The notes below the pieces were generated by a model. The model was not told the DNA's origin, ran no database searches, and was given only the letters and a program-made list of their open reading frames with translations. The translations under genes were made by a program, and so were the position numbers. A DNA stretch of 64,000 nt, from contig CAJPFN010000078.1 of the NCBI GenBank assembly GCA_905339215.1, positions 1-64,000 on the forward strand, in the 5' to 3' direction. Shown piece by piece: positions 7,366 to 15,345 of the stretch; within the stretch, counting starts at the first letter, position 1; every line of letters begins with the position of its first letter. Source of the stretch: Rhizobiaceae bacterium. Its GTDB lineage: Bacteria > Pseudomonadota > Alphaproteobacteria > Rhizobiales > Rhizobiaceae.

Positions 7366-8820
7366 ATGGCCCGTTCGCCGCAGCCCATCAATGCCTTTCC
7401 CGTGTTCATGCGGGTCGCCGGCCGCGCCGTCGTCATCGTCGGCGAGGGTGACGAGGCGTTGGCGAAGGCGCGACTGATGGGCGAGACGAGTGCGGCGCTG
7501 AAGGTCATCGCCCAACGACCGTCTGCCGAGCTTGCGGCATGGGCGGCAGGCGCTGGCGTCGATATCCTGCCGCTGCCCTACGAGCCTTTCCTGATCGAGG
7601 GTGCGGCTCTCGCTTTCGCCGCCACGGGCAACGAGGACCTAGACCGGCGCATCTCCGACGACGCGCGCCGGCTCGGCGTGCCGGTCAATGCTGTCGACCG
7701 CCCCGAATGCTGCGACTTCTTCACGCCGGCGCTGGTCAACCGCGCGCCGGTGGTCGTTGCCGTCGGCACGGAAGGCGCTGCGCCGGTGCTCGCCCAGATG
7801 ATCCGCGCCCGTATTGACCGGATGCTGTCGCCGGCGCTCGGACCGCTGGCCATCCTCGCCGCCTCCCTCCGCGCCGCCGTCGAGAACCTGCTGCCGAAGG
7901 GTGCGGTCCGCCGCGCCTTCTGGAGCGAGTTCTTCGCCGGAGCGCCCGCCCGCGCCATGGAGGTGGGCCATGCCGACGAGGCGCGTGCCGCTGCGGCCGA
8001 GCTTCTGGCGAGGCGAGGCGTGTACGGGGGCCATGTCTCTCTGGTCGGTGCCGGCCCGGGCGCCGAGGACCTCATCACCTTGCGTGCCCAGCGTCTGCTC
8101 CTCCAGGCCGACGTCATCGTCCACGACGCGCTGGTGCCGGATGCCGTCGTCGCGCTCGGCCGCCGCGACGCCGAGCGCATCGCCGTCGGCAAGCGCAAGG
8201 GCTGCCATTCGAAAACCCAGTCCGAGATCAACGATCTGCTCGTATCGCTCGCGCGCGATGGCCGAAAGGTCGTGCGGCTGAAGTCGGGGGATCCGCTGGT
8301 GTTCGGCCGCGCCGGCGAGGAGATGCAGGCGCTGCGCGACGCCGGGGTCTCCTACGAAATCGTGCCCGGCGTCACCGCCGCGCTCGCCGCCGCTGCCGAC
8401 TTCGAGCTGCCGTTGACGCTGCGTGGCGTTTCCTCCTCGCTGGTCTTCACTACCGGTCACGATCTCAAGGGCGAGGCGCTGCCCGACTGGGCGCGGCTCG
8501 CCATTTCCGGTGCCACGGTCGCGGTCTACATGGGCCGCTCGGTCGCCGCCGATGTCGCCGCCCGGCTGGTCGCGGCCGGCCTCTCGCCCGACACCGCCGT
8601 CGCCGTCGTCGAGAATGCCTCGCTGCCCGGCCGCCGGCTGCTGCACGGCACGCTCGCCGACCTGCCGTCGCTTGCCGGCCGCGACGACCTTGGCGGTCCT
8701 GTCACGACCATCATCGGCGACGCAGTCGCCGGCGCCGATTTCCGCCGCTCGGCGCCGCTCGCATCCGGCGCGCGGCCGTTGCCGGAGCCGGCCCGTAGAC
8801 TTGAAGGAGCAGGAGCATGA
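7366..8820 (+). CDS. cysG: Siroheme synthase CysG (uroporphyrinogen-III methyltransferase / precorrin-2 dehydrogenase / ferrochelatase)
   Basis: 484 residues. The N-terminal half (about 1-210) is the dehydrogenase/ferrochelatase module, with the Rossmann opening FMRVAGRAVVIVGEGDEALA; the last glycines of the usual GGG-x-VA pattern are changed. The C-terminal half (about 222-470) is the SAM-dependent methyltransferase: VSLVGAGPGAEDLITLRA, VRLKSGDPLVFGRAGEE, EIVPGVTAALAAAA and SSSLVFTTGH. It makes siroheme for the sulfite reductase encoded two genes downstream. Start supported by GGAAAG upstream. It overlaps the next gene by ATGA. First gene of the sulfate-assimilation operon. Confidence 0.95.
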   Translation: MARSPQPINAFPVFMRVAGRAVVIVGEGDEALAKARLMGETSAALKVIAQRPSAELAAWAAGAGVDILPLPYEPFLIEGAALAFAATGNEDLDRRISDDARRLGVPVNAVDRPECCDFFTPALVNRAPVVVAVGTEGAAPVLAQMIRARIDRMLSPALGPLAILAASLRAAVENLLPKGAVRRAFWSEFFAGAPARAMEVGHADEARAAAAELLARRGVYGGHVSLVGAGPGAEDLITLRAQRLLLQADVIVHDALVPDAVVALGRRDAERIAVGKRKGCHSKTQSEINDLLVSLARDGRKVVRLKSGDPLVFGRAGEEMQALRDAGVSYEIVPGVTAALAAAADFELPLTLRGVSSSLVFTTGHDLKGEALPDWARLAISGATVAVYMGRSVAADVAARLVAAGLSPDTAVAVVENASLPGRRLLHGTLADLPSLAGRDDLGGPVTTIIGDAVAGADFRRSAPLASGARPLPEPARRLEGAGA

Positions 8821-9122
8821 AGGTGCTTACCGCGAACCGGCTGATCGACGGCGAAGCCGTCTGGTATTCCGCCGATGGCTGGCGCGAGACGCTCGAAGGT
8901 GCCGAGATCGCCGCCGACAAGGACGGCGAGGCGCGGCTCGAGGCGATCGGCGCCGCTGCCTTTGCCGCCGACCAGGTGCTCGACGTCGCAATCATCGACG
9001 TTGCCCTGATCGACGGCGCCATCGTCCCGACCAGGCTGCGCGAACGCATCCGCGCTGCCGGCCCGACCAACAGGAACGACCTTGGCAAGCAGGCGCGGCC
9101 GCACGCCGTGCAGGCTGCCTAG
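8817..9122 (+). CDS. DUF2849 domain-containing protein, sulfate-assimilation operon
   Basis: 101 residues, soluble, no signal. Begins MKVLTANRLIDGEAVWYSAD and contains TNRNDLGKQARPHAVQ, typical of the small DUF2849 family found next to cysG and cysI in alphaproteobacteria. It overlaps cysG by ATGA and is followed 30 bases later by cysI. The conserved placement suggests a role in siroheme delivery or sulfite reductase assembly, but no activity is established. Confidence 0.88.
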   Translation: MKVLTANRLIDGEAVWYSADGWRETLEGAEIAADKDGEARLEAIGAAAFAADQVLDVAIIDVALIDGAIVPTRLRERIRAAGPTNRNDLGKQARPHAVQAA

Positions 9123-9152
9123 TCGACGGCGCTCTCGCCGAGGAAGACGATC

Positions 9153-10823
9153 ATGTATCGCTACGATGAATTCGACAGGGATTTCGTCAGCGCCCGCGTC
9201 GCCGAGTTCGCCGACCAGGTTGATCGCCGGCTCGCCGGCCAGATCACGGAAGACCAGTTCCGCCCGCTCCGGCTGATGAACGGCGTCTATCTCCAACTCC
9301 ACGCCTACATGCTGCGCGTCGCCATCCCCTATGGCACGCTGAACGCGCGCCAGATGCGCATGCTGGCGCACATCGCGCGCACCTACGACAAGGGCTACGG
9401 CCATTTCACCACGCGCCAGAACATCCAGTACAACTGGCCGGCGCTGTCCGACATGCCGGCGATCCTGGCCGACCTCGCCAGCGTCGAGATGCACGCCATC
9501 CAGACGTCGGGAAACTGCATTCGCAACGTCACGGCGGATCATTTCGCCGGCGCGGCGGCCGACGAGGTCGCCGACCCGCGGCCCTACGCCGAGATCCTGC
9601 GCCAGTGGTCCTCGGTGCATCCCGAATTCTCCTACCTGCCGCGCAAGTTCAAGATCGCTGTCACCGGTGCCGATCGCGATCGCGCCGCGATCCAGGTCCA
9701 CGACATCGGCCTGCACCTGAAGAAGGATGGCGCCGGCCGTCTCGGCTTCGCCGTCTATGTCGGCGGCGGCCAGGGCCGCACGCCGATCATTGCCAAGAAG
9801 ATCCGCGACTTCTTGCCCGAGGAGCACCTGCTCTCCTACACGACCGCGATCATGCGCGTGTACAACCTCCACGGACGCCGCGACAACAAGTACAAGGCGC
9901 GCATCAAGATCCTCGTCCACGAGACCGGGACCGACGAGTTCGCCCGTCAGGTCGAGGCCGAATGGTCGTCGTTGAAGGACGGGCAGCTCACCCTTCCCGC
10001 CGCCGACATCCGCGCCATCGAAGCCTACTTCGCGCCGCCGCCCCTGGTGGCGCGCCCGGAGGGCGACGAGGCCTTGATGCTCGCCCGGCTCGATTCGCGC
10101 AGCTTCTCCGAATGGCTCGATCAGAACGTCGTCACCCACCGCAACCCGGACTACGCCGCGGTGACGATCTCTTTGAAGGGTATCGGCGATGCCCCCGGCG
10201 ACGCCACCGACGAGCAGATGGACGGTGTCGCCGATCTCGCCGAACGCTACGCCTTCGACGAGATCCGCGTCAGCCACGAGCAGAATCTCATCCTGCCGCA
10301 CGTCGCTCGCGCCGATCTCGAGGCCGTCTACGACGAACTCGTTCGCATCGGGCTGGCCACGGCAAATGCCAACCTTATCACCGACATCATCGCCTGCCCG
10401 GGCCTCGATTACTGCGCGCTTGCCAATGCGCGGTCGATCCCCGTCGCGCAGGAGATCTCGAAGCGCTTCGCCGCGCTCGACCGCCAGCGCGACATTGGCG
10501 AGCTGAAGCTGAAGATCTCGGGCTGCATCAACGCCTGCGGCCATCATCATGTCGGTCACATCGGCATCCTCGGCGTCGAGAAGAAGGGCGCCGAACTCTA
10601 CCAGATTACGCTCGGCGGCTCCGGCGACGAGAACACCTCGATCGGCGAGATCATCGGCCGGGGCTTCGGCCCGGAAGAGATCACCGACGCCATCGAGACG
10701 ATCGTCGAGACCTATCTCGCGCTGCGCAACGCGCCAACGGAACGGTTCATCGACGCCTACCGGCGGCTCGGACCCCAGCCCTTCAAGGAGGCGCTCTATG
10801 TTGGCGAAGTCAGGGCAGCTTGA
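9153..10823 (+). CDS. cysI: Assimilatory sulfite reductase hemoprotein (nitrite/sulfite reductase family)
   Basis: 556 residues. The siroheme/[4Fe-4S] ligands are complete: ACPGLDYCALANA gives Cys415 and Cys421, and SGCINACGHHHVGHIG gives Cys458 and Cys462. The ferredoxin-like substrate motif FTTRQNIQYNW lies near residue 88. It reduces sulfite to sulfide. No flavoprotein cysJ is present, so electrons probably come from ferredoxin or a stand-alone reductase, as is usual in Rhizobiales. The cysH start lies 26 bases inside its 3' end, so translation is coupled. Confidence 0.94.
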   Translation: MYRYDEFDRDFVSARVAEFADQVDRRLAGQITEDQFRPLRLMNGVYLQLHAYMLRVAIPYGTLNARQMRMLAHIARTYDKGYGHFTTRQNIQYNWPALSDMPAILADLASVEMHAIQTSGNCIRNVTADHFAGAAADEVADPRPYAEILRQWSSVHPEFSYLPRKFKIAVTGADRDRAAIQVHDIGLHLKKDGAGRLGFAVYVGGGQGRTPIIAKKIRDFLPEEHLLSYTTAIMRVYNLHGRRDNKYKARIKILVHETGTDEFARQVEAEWSSLKDGQLTLPAADIRAIEAYFAPPPLVARPEGDEALMLARLDSRSFSEWLDQNVVTHRNPDYAAVTISLKGIGDAPGDATDEQMDGVADLAERYAFDEIRVSHEQNLILPHVARADLEAVYDELVRIGLATANANLITDIIACPGLDYCALANARSIPVAQEISKRFAALDRQRDIGELKLKISGCINACGHHHVGHIGILGVEKKGAELYQITLGGSGDENTSIGEIIGRGFGPEEITDAIETIVETYLALRNAPTERFIDAYRRLGPQPFKEALYVGEVRAA

Positions 10824-11571
10824 GGCCGGGCTTCGCCCGCTCGACGACGAAGAGGCGGTAGCGGCCGAGGCTGCCGCGCTGGAAGCGCGCTACGGCGAGC
10901 TAGAGCCGCAGGACGTCATCACCCTTTCAATCGGCCGTTTCGGATACGAGGAACTGGCCGCGGTCTCGTCGTTCGGCGCGGATTCAGCCGTCCTGCTGCA
11001 CATGCTGGCGCGGATCGATCCGGCGCTTCCCATCATCTTCCTCGACACCGGCAAGCACTTCGAGGAGACGCTGCGCTACCGCGACGCGCTCGCCGCGGAT
11101 TTCGGCCTGCGCAACATCACGGTCTACGAGCCGCTTACCTCGGCGCTGGTGCTGGGCGATCCGTCGGGGGACCTGCACCGCAGCGACGTCGATGCCTGCT
11201 GCAACATCCGCAAGGTCGAGCCGATGGCGCGCGCGGTCGAGCCGCTTGCGGCGTGGTTCACGGGTCGCAAGCGCTTCCAGGCGTCGACGCGCAACGCACT
11301 CCCCGTCTTCGAGGCGACCGGCCCGCGAATCCGCATCAATCCGCTGGCGCGCTGGACGACCGCCGACCTCGCCGCCTACATGCGCGCCCACCAGTTGCGC
11401 GAAAACCCGCTCGTCGCCTACGGCTACCTGTCGATCGGCTGCTTCCCGTGCACGCAGCCGGTGAAGCCCGGTGAGGACGCGCGCTCTGGCCGCTGGGCCG
11501 GCCAGGCCAAGATCGAGTGCGGCATCCATCTATCGGATCTCGATCATTCCTTGACCGCGTCGTCCCTTTAG
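10798..11571 (+). CDS. cysH: Adenylyl-sulfate (APS) reductase, iron-sulfur type CysH
   Basis: 257 residues. Contains the PP-loop-like opening SSFGADSAVLLHML, the sulfate-side strand PIIFLDTGKHFEET, and the C-terminal catalytic ECGIH (Cys241). A CC pair (Cys134-135 in DACCNIRK) and a CxxC pair (Cys215/Cys218 in GCFPCTQP) are the four ligands of the [4Fe-4S] cluster that marks APS-type rather than PAPS-type enzymes. The start at 10798 lies within the cysI end; the frame is open further upstream but only as a shadow of cysI. Reduces APS to sulfite with thioredoxin. Confidence 0.93.
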   Translation: MLAKSGQLEAGLRPLDDEEAVAAEAAALEARYGELEPQDVITLSIGRFGYEELAAVSSFGADSAVLLHMLARIDPALPIIFLDTGKHFEETLRYRDALAADFGLRNITVYEPLTSALVLGDPSGDLHRSDVDACCNIRKVEPMARAVEPLAAWFTGRKRFQASTRNALPVFEATGPRIRINPLARWTTADLAAYMRAHQLRENPLVAYGYLSIGCFPCTQPVKPGEDARSGRWAGQAKIECGIHLSDLDHSLTASSL

Positions 11572-11599
11572 GATGACGTTGTCACAACGGAAAGAATCC

Positions 11600-12145
11600 A
11601 TGCTCGCACCGACACCCTCGCCGATGCCCAGGCTCTGGACGCCCTCCGGCTTCCGCAGCGACGACTGGCGTCGCGCCGACGATGCCGCGGCACTCGCCGG
11701 CAACGGCCGATTCATCCTGCCGCTCGCGGCCGTCGCGAACCTCCACCCATCCGAGCGGCGGTTGGCGAAGGATCGCCTCGGGGTGCTCGTGCAGCCCGGC
11801 GAGCCCGTCGAATCCCTTGTCGCGCTGCTTCCGGACCTGTCGCTGGTGGCGCTCGCCTTTCCCGTCTTCAACGACGGCCGCTCTTTCTCCAAGGCCGAGC
11901 TTCTGCGCAGCCGCTACGGCTTCGACGGCGCCATCCGCGCCGTCGGCCAGATCCTGGTCGACCAGTTGCCGCACATGTTCCGGCTCGGCTTCGACGAATT
12001 CGAGGTTTCGGATCCGGTGCTGCTCGGCCGCCTGGAGCGCGGGGAGACGGGCGGGATCGCCCAGCATTACCAGCCGACGGCGGTCGAGGCAGGGGCGCCC
12101 GACCGGGGTGCGCCTTATTCCTGGCGCAGGTCCCGCCGTCCGTAG
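11600..12145 (+). CDS. DUF934 domain-containing protein, end of sulfate-assimilation operon
   Basis: 181 residues from the preferred ATG at 11600, which has GGAAAG 5-10 bases upstream and places the family opening PRLWTPSGFRSDDWRRAD near the N-terminus. A second in-frame ATG at 11573 sits only two bases after the cysH stop without a spaced ribosome site. Conserved DUF934 features are the strand DLSLVALAFPVFNDGRSFSK, the helix LLRSRYGFDGAIRAVGQILV and FRLGFDEFEVSD. Members are nearly always beside cysH/cysI; the function is unknown and thought to be accessory to sulfite reduction. Last gene of the operon. Confidence 0.9.
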   Translation: MLAPTPSPMPRLWTPSGFRSDDWRRADDAAALAGNGRFILPLAAVANLHPSERRLAKDRLGVLVQPGEPVESLVALLPDLSLVALAFPVFNDGRSFSKAELLRSRYGFDGAIRAVGQILVDQLPHMFRLGFDEFEVSDPVLLGRLERGETGGIAQHYQPTAVEAGAPDRGAPYSWRRSRRP

Positions 12146-12164
12146 TTGCCTCGGCGCCGCTGCG

Positions 12165-12353
12165 TCATTGGCGTCCGGCCTGCTCTGCCGCAGCCTCGTC
12201 GACTTGCCTGAGCAGTTCCTCGAAAGGCGCGTTGCCGTTCCGTGGCACTTCGAACAGGGGAAGCGACCTGAAATAGCGGGTGTTCTGGATGGCACCGATC
12301 TGGCGCCTGATTTCCGCGGCAAGCGTTCCCTGCCGCTCGCGGTTGCGGTACAT
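12165..12353 (-). CDS. Small hypothetical protein, 62 residues
   Basis: Reads leftwards from an ATG at 12353 preceded by AAGGA at good spacing. The product is charged and soluble: MYRNRERQGTLAAEIRRQIG followed by NTRYFRSLPLFEVPRNG and a short acidic helix. There is no signal or membrane segment. I do not recognise a named family, though small proteins with an NTR(Y/F)-R-LP phrase seem to occur in related genomes (recollection only). It is convergent with the DUF934 gene and downstream of mmcB on the same strand. A longer in-frame start at 12473 adds only basic low-complexity sequence. Confidence 0.55.
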   Translation of the reverse strand: MYRNRERQGTLAAEIRRQIGAIQNTRYFRSLPLFEVPRNGNAPFEELLRQVDEAAAEQAGRQ

Positions 12354-12504
12354 CGCTGAAGTCCTTGCCTGTTTGCGGTTGCAGGCGAAACTCGACCCGT
12401 GTGCAGAAGTTCCGATCCGTTGTCCGATGTGACGACAGGACCGCCTGCACGGTAAAGTTTTAGTTAAATCCAAACGATCGCTGCCCGGGCTGTTAGGGTT
12501 GCGG

Positions 12505-13005
12505 CTATTCGCTTTCGCCCTCGAGCGCAGGAACGGGCACGCCGGCGAGTTCGGCGGCGAGCAATCGCGCCGCGCCGGCGCGCGCGATCCTCAGCATCAG
12601 CGCCTTCCGCGTCGCCGCCGCTAGCCGGTGCTCGGGCGCCTCGCGCAGGATTTCCGCGCCGTAGCCGTCAGAAAGGATGAAGCCACATTCTTCCGGAAAG
12701 ATCGAGGCCGGGACGCCCGGATGCGTGGCGAAGAAGAAGCGATCCGAATGTAGGCGGTAGTCCGGCCACTTGCGGTCGACCCGGAAGTCCTCGACCGACG
12801 ACTTGATCTCGATGATCCAGATGTCGCCGCCACGGGTCAGGGCAACGAGGTCTGCGCGCCTTCCCGTGGCGAGAGACAGTTCGGGAAGCACGTGCGCGCC
12901 CATCTCGGCCAGCAGGCGCTGCACGCCGCGGCGTACGATCATGGCGCGCTCTGACTGGCGGCCGTCGGCAAGGGGGTTCGCGGGAATCGGCGACACGATG
13001 GGCAT
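12505..13005 (-). CDS. mmcB: MmcB family DNA repair protein
   Basis: 166 residues. Opens PIPANPLADGRQSERAMIVR and carries the PD-(D/E)xK-like core GRRADLVALTRGGDIWIIEI followed by KSS, so the metal and catalytic residues (D, then E-x-K) are intact. Other family marks are FRVDRKWPDYR, RFFFATHPGVPASIFPEECG and LSDGYGAEILR. In Caulobacter the family contributes to survival after DNA damage such as mitomycin C, probably as a nuclease. It stands alone, divergent from the L,D-transpeptidase gene. Confidence 0.92.
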   Translation of the reverse strand: MPIVSPIPANPLADGRQSERAMIVRRGVQRLLAEMGAHVLPELSLATGRRADLVALTRGGDIWIIEIKSSVEDFRVDRKWPDYRLHSDRFFFATHPGVPASIFPEECGFILSDGYGAEILREAPEHRLAAATRKALMLRIARAGAARLLAAELAGVPVPALEGESE

Positions 13006-13307
13006 GATGCATCATGCCATGTTCCGTTCACGGTTTGAACCGCCGGCGCAACAGCGGCGCCGGTTGAAGAAGGTGGCGCGGCGAGGAAGAAGGTTGCCGG
13101 CGGGTAAACCGACAGCGCCGCTCCCATCACGGAACTGAGGCGTCCGGTCACAATCGCGTGAGCGGATGTTGCTAAAATGCCATAACGTAAGGCCTGAGCG
13201 ATATCGCGCGGGAATAAGCGCTTGGCAAGCAAAGCGAAACGGAAATAACAATGAGGCGAAAATGGGGCTCGAATCGGGCCCTGATCGCCATGGGGGATAC
13301 GAGCGGA
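13006..13307. other. Divergent intergenic region between mmcB and the L,D-transpeptidase gene
   Basis: About 300 bases holding both divergent promoters. A relatively AT-rich segment at 13165-13195 (TTGCTAAAATGCCATAACG) is the likeliest core promoter area, but no well-spaced -35/-10 pair can be assigned. The last 57 bases are an in-frame upstream extension of the transpeptidase reading frame (ATG at 13251 and 13290), judged non-coding because the lipoprotein signal begins only at 13308. Confidence 0.4.
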
Positions 13308-13925
13308 ATGCGGATGAAGTCATTCATTGCGGTAGCGGCGGTGGCGCTGAGCGTCGCCCTGTCCGGCTGCACTACCGACGGCGGCTCGATTTTCACGTCG
13401 AATTACGGCTCGGTGAGGGACGCCGGCTACCAGCTTCCTGCGATCCCGATCTACAAGGTCGATCGCAAGTACCACCGGCAGATCGTCAACTACTCTACCA
13501 AGGAGAAGCCGGGTACCATCATCGTCGACACGGGCGCGAAGCACCTCTACTTCGTCATGAAGGACGGCAAGGCGATGCGTTACGGTATCGGCGTCGGCAA
13601 GGAAGGCTTCGAGTGGTCGGGCACGGCCCGCATCGCGCTGAAGCGCGAATGGCCGGTATGGACGCCGCCCGCGCCGATGATCAAGCGCAAGCCGGAACTG
13701 GCCAAGTGGCGCGGCGGCATGCCGCCCGGACTGAACAATCCGCTCGGCGCTCGAGCCATGTATCTCTACAACAAGGGCGGCGATTCCGGTTACCGCCTGC
13801 ATGGCACGCCGGAATGGTTCTCCATCGGCAAGGCCATGTCGTCGGGCTGCATCCGCCTGATGAATCAGGACATCATCGACCTATACAGCCGCGCCGAAGT
13901 CGGCGCCAAGGTCATCGTCAAGTAG
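13308..13925 (+). CDS. L,D-transpeptidase (YkuD family) lipoprotein
   Basis: 205 residues from ATG 13308. The first 21 residues are a lipoprotein signal, MRMKSFIAVAAVALSVALSG followed by the lipidated Cys21. The YkuD domain follows, with KHLYFVMKDGKAMRYGIGVG and the catalytic motif HGTPEWFSIG...SSGCIRLMNQD; His165 and Cys181 are the active pair. It cross-links or anchors to peptidoglycan in the periplasm. GGGGGA at 13292-13297 serves this start; ATG 13251 would place the lipobox too far inside. It is followed by a strong terminator shared with nfu. Confidence 0.92.
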   Translation: MRMKSFIAVAAVALSVALSGCTTDGGSIFTSNYGSVRDAGYQLPAIPIYKVDRKYHRQIVNYSTKEKPGTIIVDTGAKHLYFVMKDGKAMRYGIGVGKEGFEWSGTARIALKREWPVWTPPAPMIKRKPELAKWRGGMPPGLNNPLGARAMYLYNKGGDSGYRLHGTPEWFSIGKAMSSGCIRLMNQDIIDLYSRAEVGAKVIVK

Positions 13926-13969
13926 TCGCGGACCGTCTCGGGGCAACACGGACGTCCACCGAAGCGAAA

Positions 13970-13994
13970 AACCGGGCCTTGCGCCCGGTTTTTT
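13970..13994. terminator. Bidirectional rho-independent terminator
   Basis: AACCGGGC (13970-13977) and GCCCGGTT (13983-13990) form an 8-base perfect stem with loop CTTGC, followed on the plus strand by a run of T and preceded by AAAAA, which gives a T-run on the minus strand. It lies between the convergent L,D-transpeptidase and nfu genes and should stop transcription from both sides. Confidence 0.9.
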
Positions 13995-14023
13995 GTCCGC
14001 TGTCGCGGAGCGGTTCGGGTCGT

Positions 14024-14596
14024 TCAGGCGACCTGCTCGACCTGCTGGACTTCGGGGATGAAGTGGCGGAGCAGGTTCTGGATTCCGTGTTTCAGCGTCG
14101 CGGTCGATGACGGGCAACCAGCGCAGGCGCCCTTCATGTTGAGGAACACCGTTCCGTTCTCGTAGCCGCGGAAAGTGATGTCGCCACCGTCCTGCGCCAC
14201 CGCCGGACGGACGCGGGTGTCCAGGAGTTCCTTGATCGTGACGACGATCTCGGCATCGGCCTCGTCGAAGAACTCGTCCTCGGCGTCGGTTTCGGCGGAA
14301 CGCTTGCCGCTCGTCGCCATGACCGGCGCGCCAGACATGAAATGTTCCATGATCGTGCCGAGGATCGCAGGCTTCAGGTGCTGCCAGTCGGGACCGTTCT
14401 TGGTTACGGTGATGAAGTCGTATCCGAAGAAGACGCCGGTGACGCCGGGAACGTCGAAAAGGCGTCCGGCAAGCGGCGAGGCGGCACGCGCGGTCGCCGC
14501 GTCGCGGAAGTCGGCCGTGCCGTCGATCAGAACCTCCTTGCCGGGCAGAAACTTCAGCGTCGCGGGATTGGGTGTCGCCTCGGTCTGGATGAACAT
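14024..14596 (-). CDS. NifU family iron-sulfur scaffold/carrier protein (NfuA-like)
   Basis: 190 residues. N-terminal Nfu_N domain (1-90) opens MFIQTEATPNPATLKFLPGK; the C-terminal NifU domain (about 115-185) holds the cluster-binding CAGC at Cys158 and Cys161 inside GACAGCPSSTATLKHGI. It carries [4Fe-4S] clusters to target enzymes. It is the last gene of the conserved trpS-usp-nfu run, but a promoter of its own with an overlapping iron-response site lies just upstream. Start supported by AGGAGACGACC. Confidence 0.95.
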   Translation of the reverse strand: MFIQTEATPNPATLKFLPGKEVLIDGTADFRDAATARAASPLAGRLFDVPGVTGVFFGYDFITVTKNGPDWQHLKPAILGTIMEHFMSGAPVMATSGKRSAETDAEDEFFDEADAEIVVTIKELLDTRVRPAVAQDGGDITFRGYENGTVFLNMKGACAGCPSSTATLKHGIQNLLRHFIPEVQQVEQVA

Positions 14597-14628
14597 GGTG
14601 GTCGTCTCCTGCCGCGCTCGCGGGTCTG

Positions 14629-14645
14629 TCTGGAACTATTCTAAA
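14629..14645 (-). promoter_or_regulatory. Candidate Irr (ICE) box overlapping the nfu promoter
   Basis: On the plus strand the site reads TCTGGAA-CTA-TTCTAAA. Compared with the rhizobial iron-response consensus TTTAGAA-N3-TTCTAAA, the right half matches 7 of 7 and the left half 5 of 7. An overlapping perfect palindrome ACTATT-CTA-AATAGT covers 14635-14649. It sits 33 bases before the nfu start and overlaps the proposed -10 box, where a repressor would act. Irr control of iron-sulfur genes is known in Rhizobiales; binding here is inferred. Confidence 0.55.
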
Positions 14646-14670
14646 TAGTCCCGGCCGCAGCTTTCTTCAA
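14642..14670 (-). promoter_or_regulatory. Putative sigma-70 promoter of nfu
   Basis: Reading leftwards: TTGAAG (14670-14665), a 17-base spacer, then TATTTA (14647-14642). This is a good match in spacing and fair in sequence. Transcription would start near 14635, leaving a 5' leader of about 40 bases. The iron-response palindrome overlaps the -10 element. Confidence 0.45.
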
Positions 14671-14759
14671 GCAAAACGCACTGCTCCGGTTCCCCAAAAA
14701 TCAGGAAGGAAGCGTCGCGTCTTTGCCGAATGTCGAACAGCCGCGCGAATCCCCGTCCG

Positions 14760-15251
14760 TCAGGCGAGGCTCTCGATGTCCTCATCCGAAAGGCTCTGCG
14801 GCACGACGGTGACCGGGATCGGGAACGCCGCACCCTTGCCGGCGATCGACGCCACAAGCGGCCCTGGGCCCTCCTTGGCGTTACCCGCCGCGAGCACCAG
14901 GATGGCGATGTCCTGGTCCTCTTCGATCAGCTTGTGGATCTCGTCGGCCGGCTTGCCCTCGCGCACCACGAGTTCGGGCTCGATCCCGGCCAGTTCGCGG
15001 ACGCGGGCGGCGAAGCCCGCGAGCGCAGCCTGGGCGGTATCCATTGCCTCCTGCCGCATGATCTTCTCGACGCCAAGCCAGTGTTTGAAATCGCCCGGCT
15101 CGATCACATAGAGCAGCACCAGCACGCCGCTCGTGCTGCGCGCCCGCCGTGAGGCATAGGCGACCGCCCGCTCGCATTCGGGCGTATCGTCGATGATGGC
15201 CAGGAACTTGCGCCGGTGCCCGGCTTCCCGGCTCAGTCGTTTCGAAACCAT
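14760..15251 (-). CDS. Universal stress protein (UspA family)
   Basis: 163 residues, cytoplasmic. Begins MVSKRLSREAGHRRKFLAII (ATG 15251, GGGAAA upstream); in-frame codons further upstream encode unconvincing sequence. UspA features: first strand FLAIIDDTPECERAV, a central helix, strand PELVVREGKPADEI and DIAILVLAAGNAKEG. The nucleotide-binding G-2x-G-9x-G(S/T) region appears as GNAKEGPGPLVASIAGKG, altered at the end, so ATP binding is uncertain. It lies 94 bases downstream of trpS in an arrangement common in Rhizobiales. Confidence 0.9.
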   Translation of the reverse strand: MVSKRLSREAGHRRKFLAIIDDTPECERAVAYASRRARSTSGVLVLLYVIEPGDFKHWLGVEKIMRQEAMDTAQAALAGFAARVRELAGIEPELVVREGKPADEIHKLIEEDQDIAILVLAAGNAKEGPGPLVASIAGKGAAFPIPVTVVPQSLSDEDIESLA

Positions 15252-15345
15252 CTGTTTTCCCGCATCGCACAGTTCCGCCGGGGGCGACGCCCGCAATCTG
15301 CCACCCGCGACGGTGGCTGGCAATCTCCCCCTGCCGCCGGCTTCG

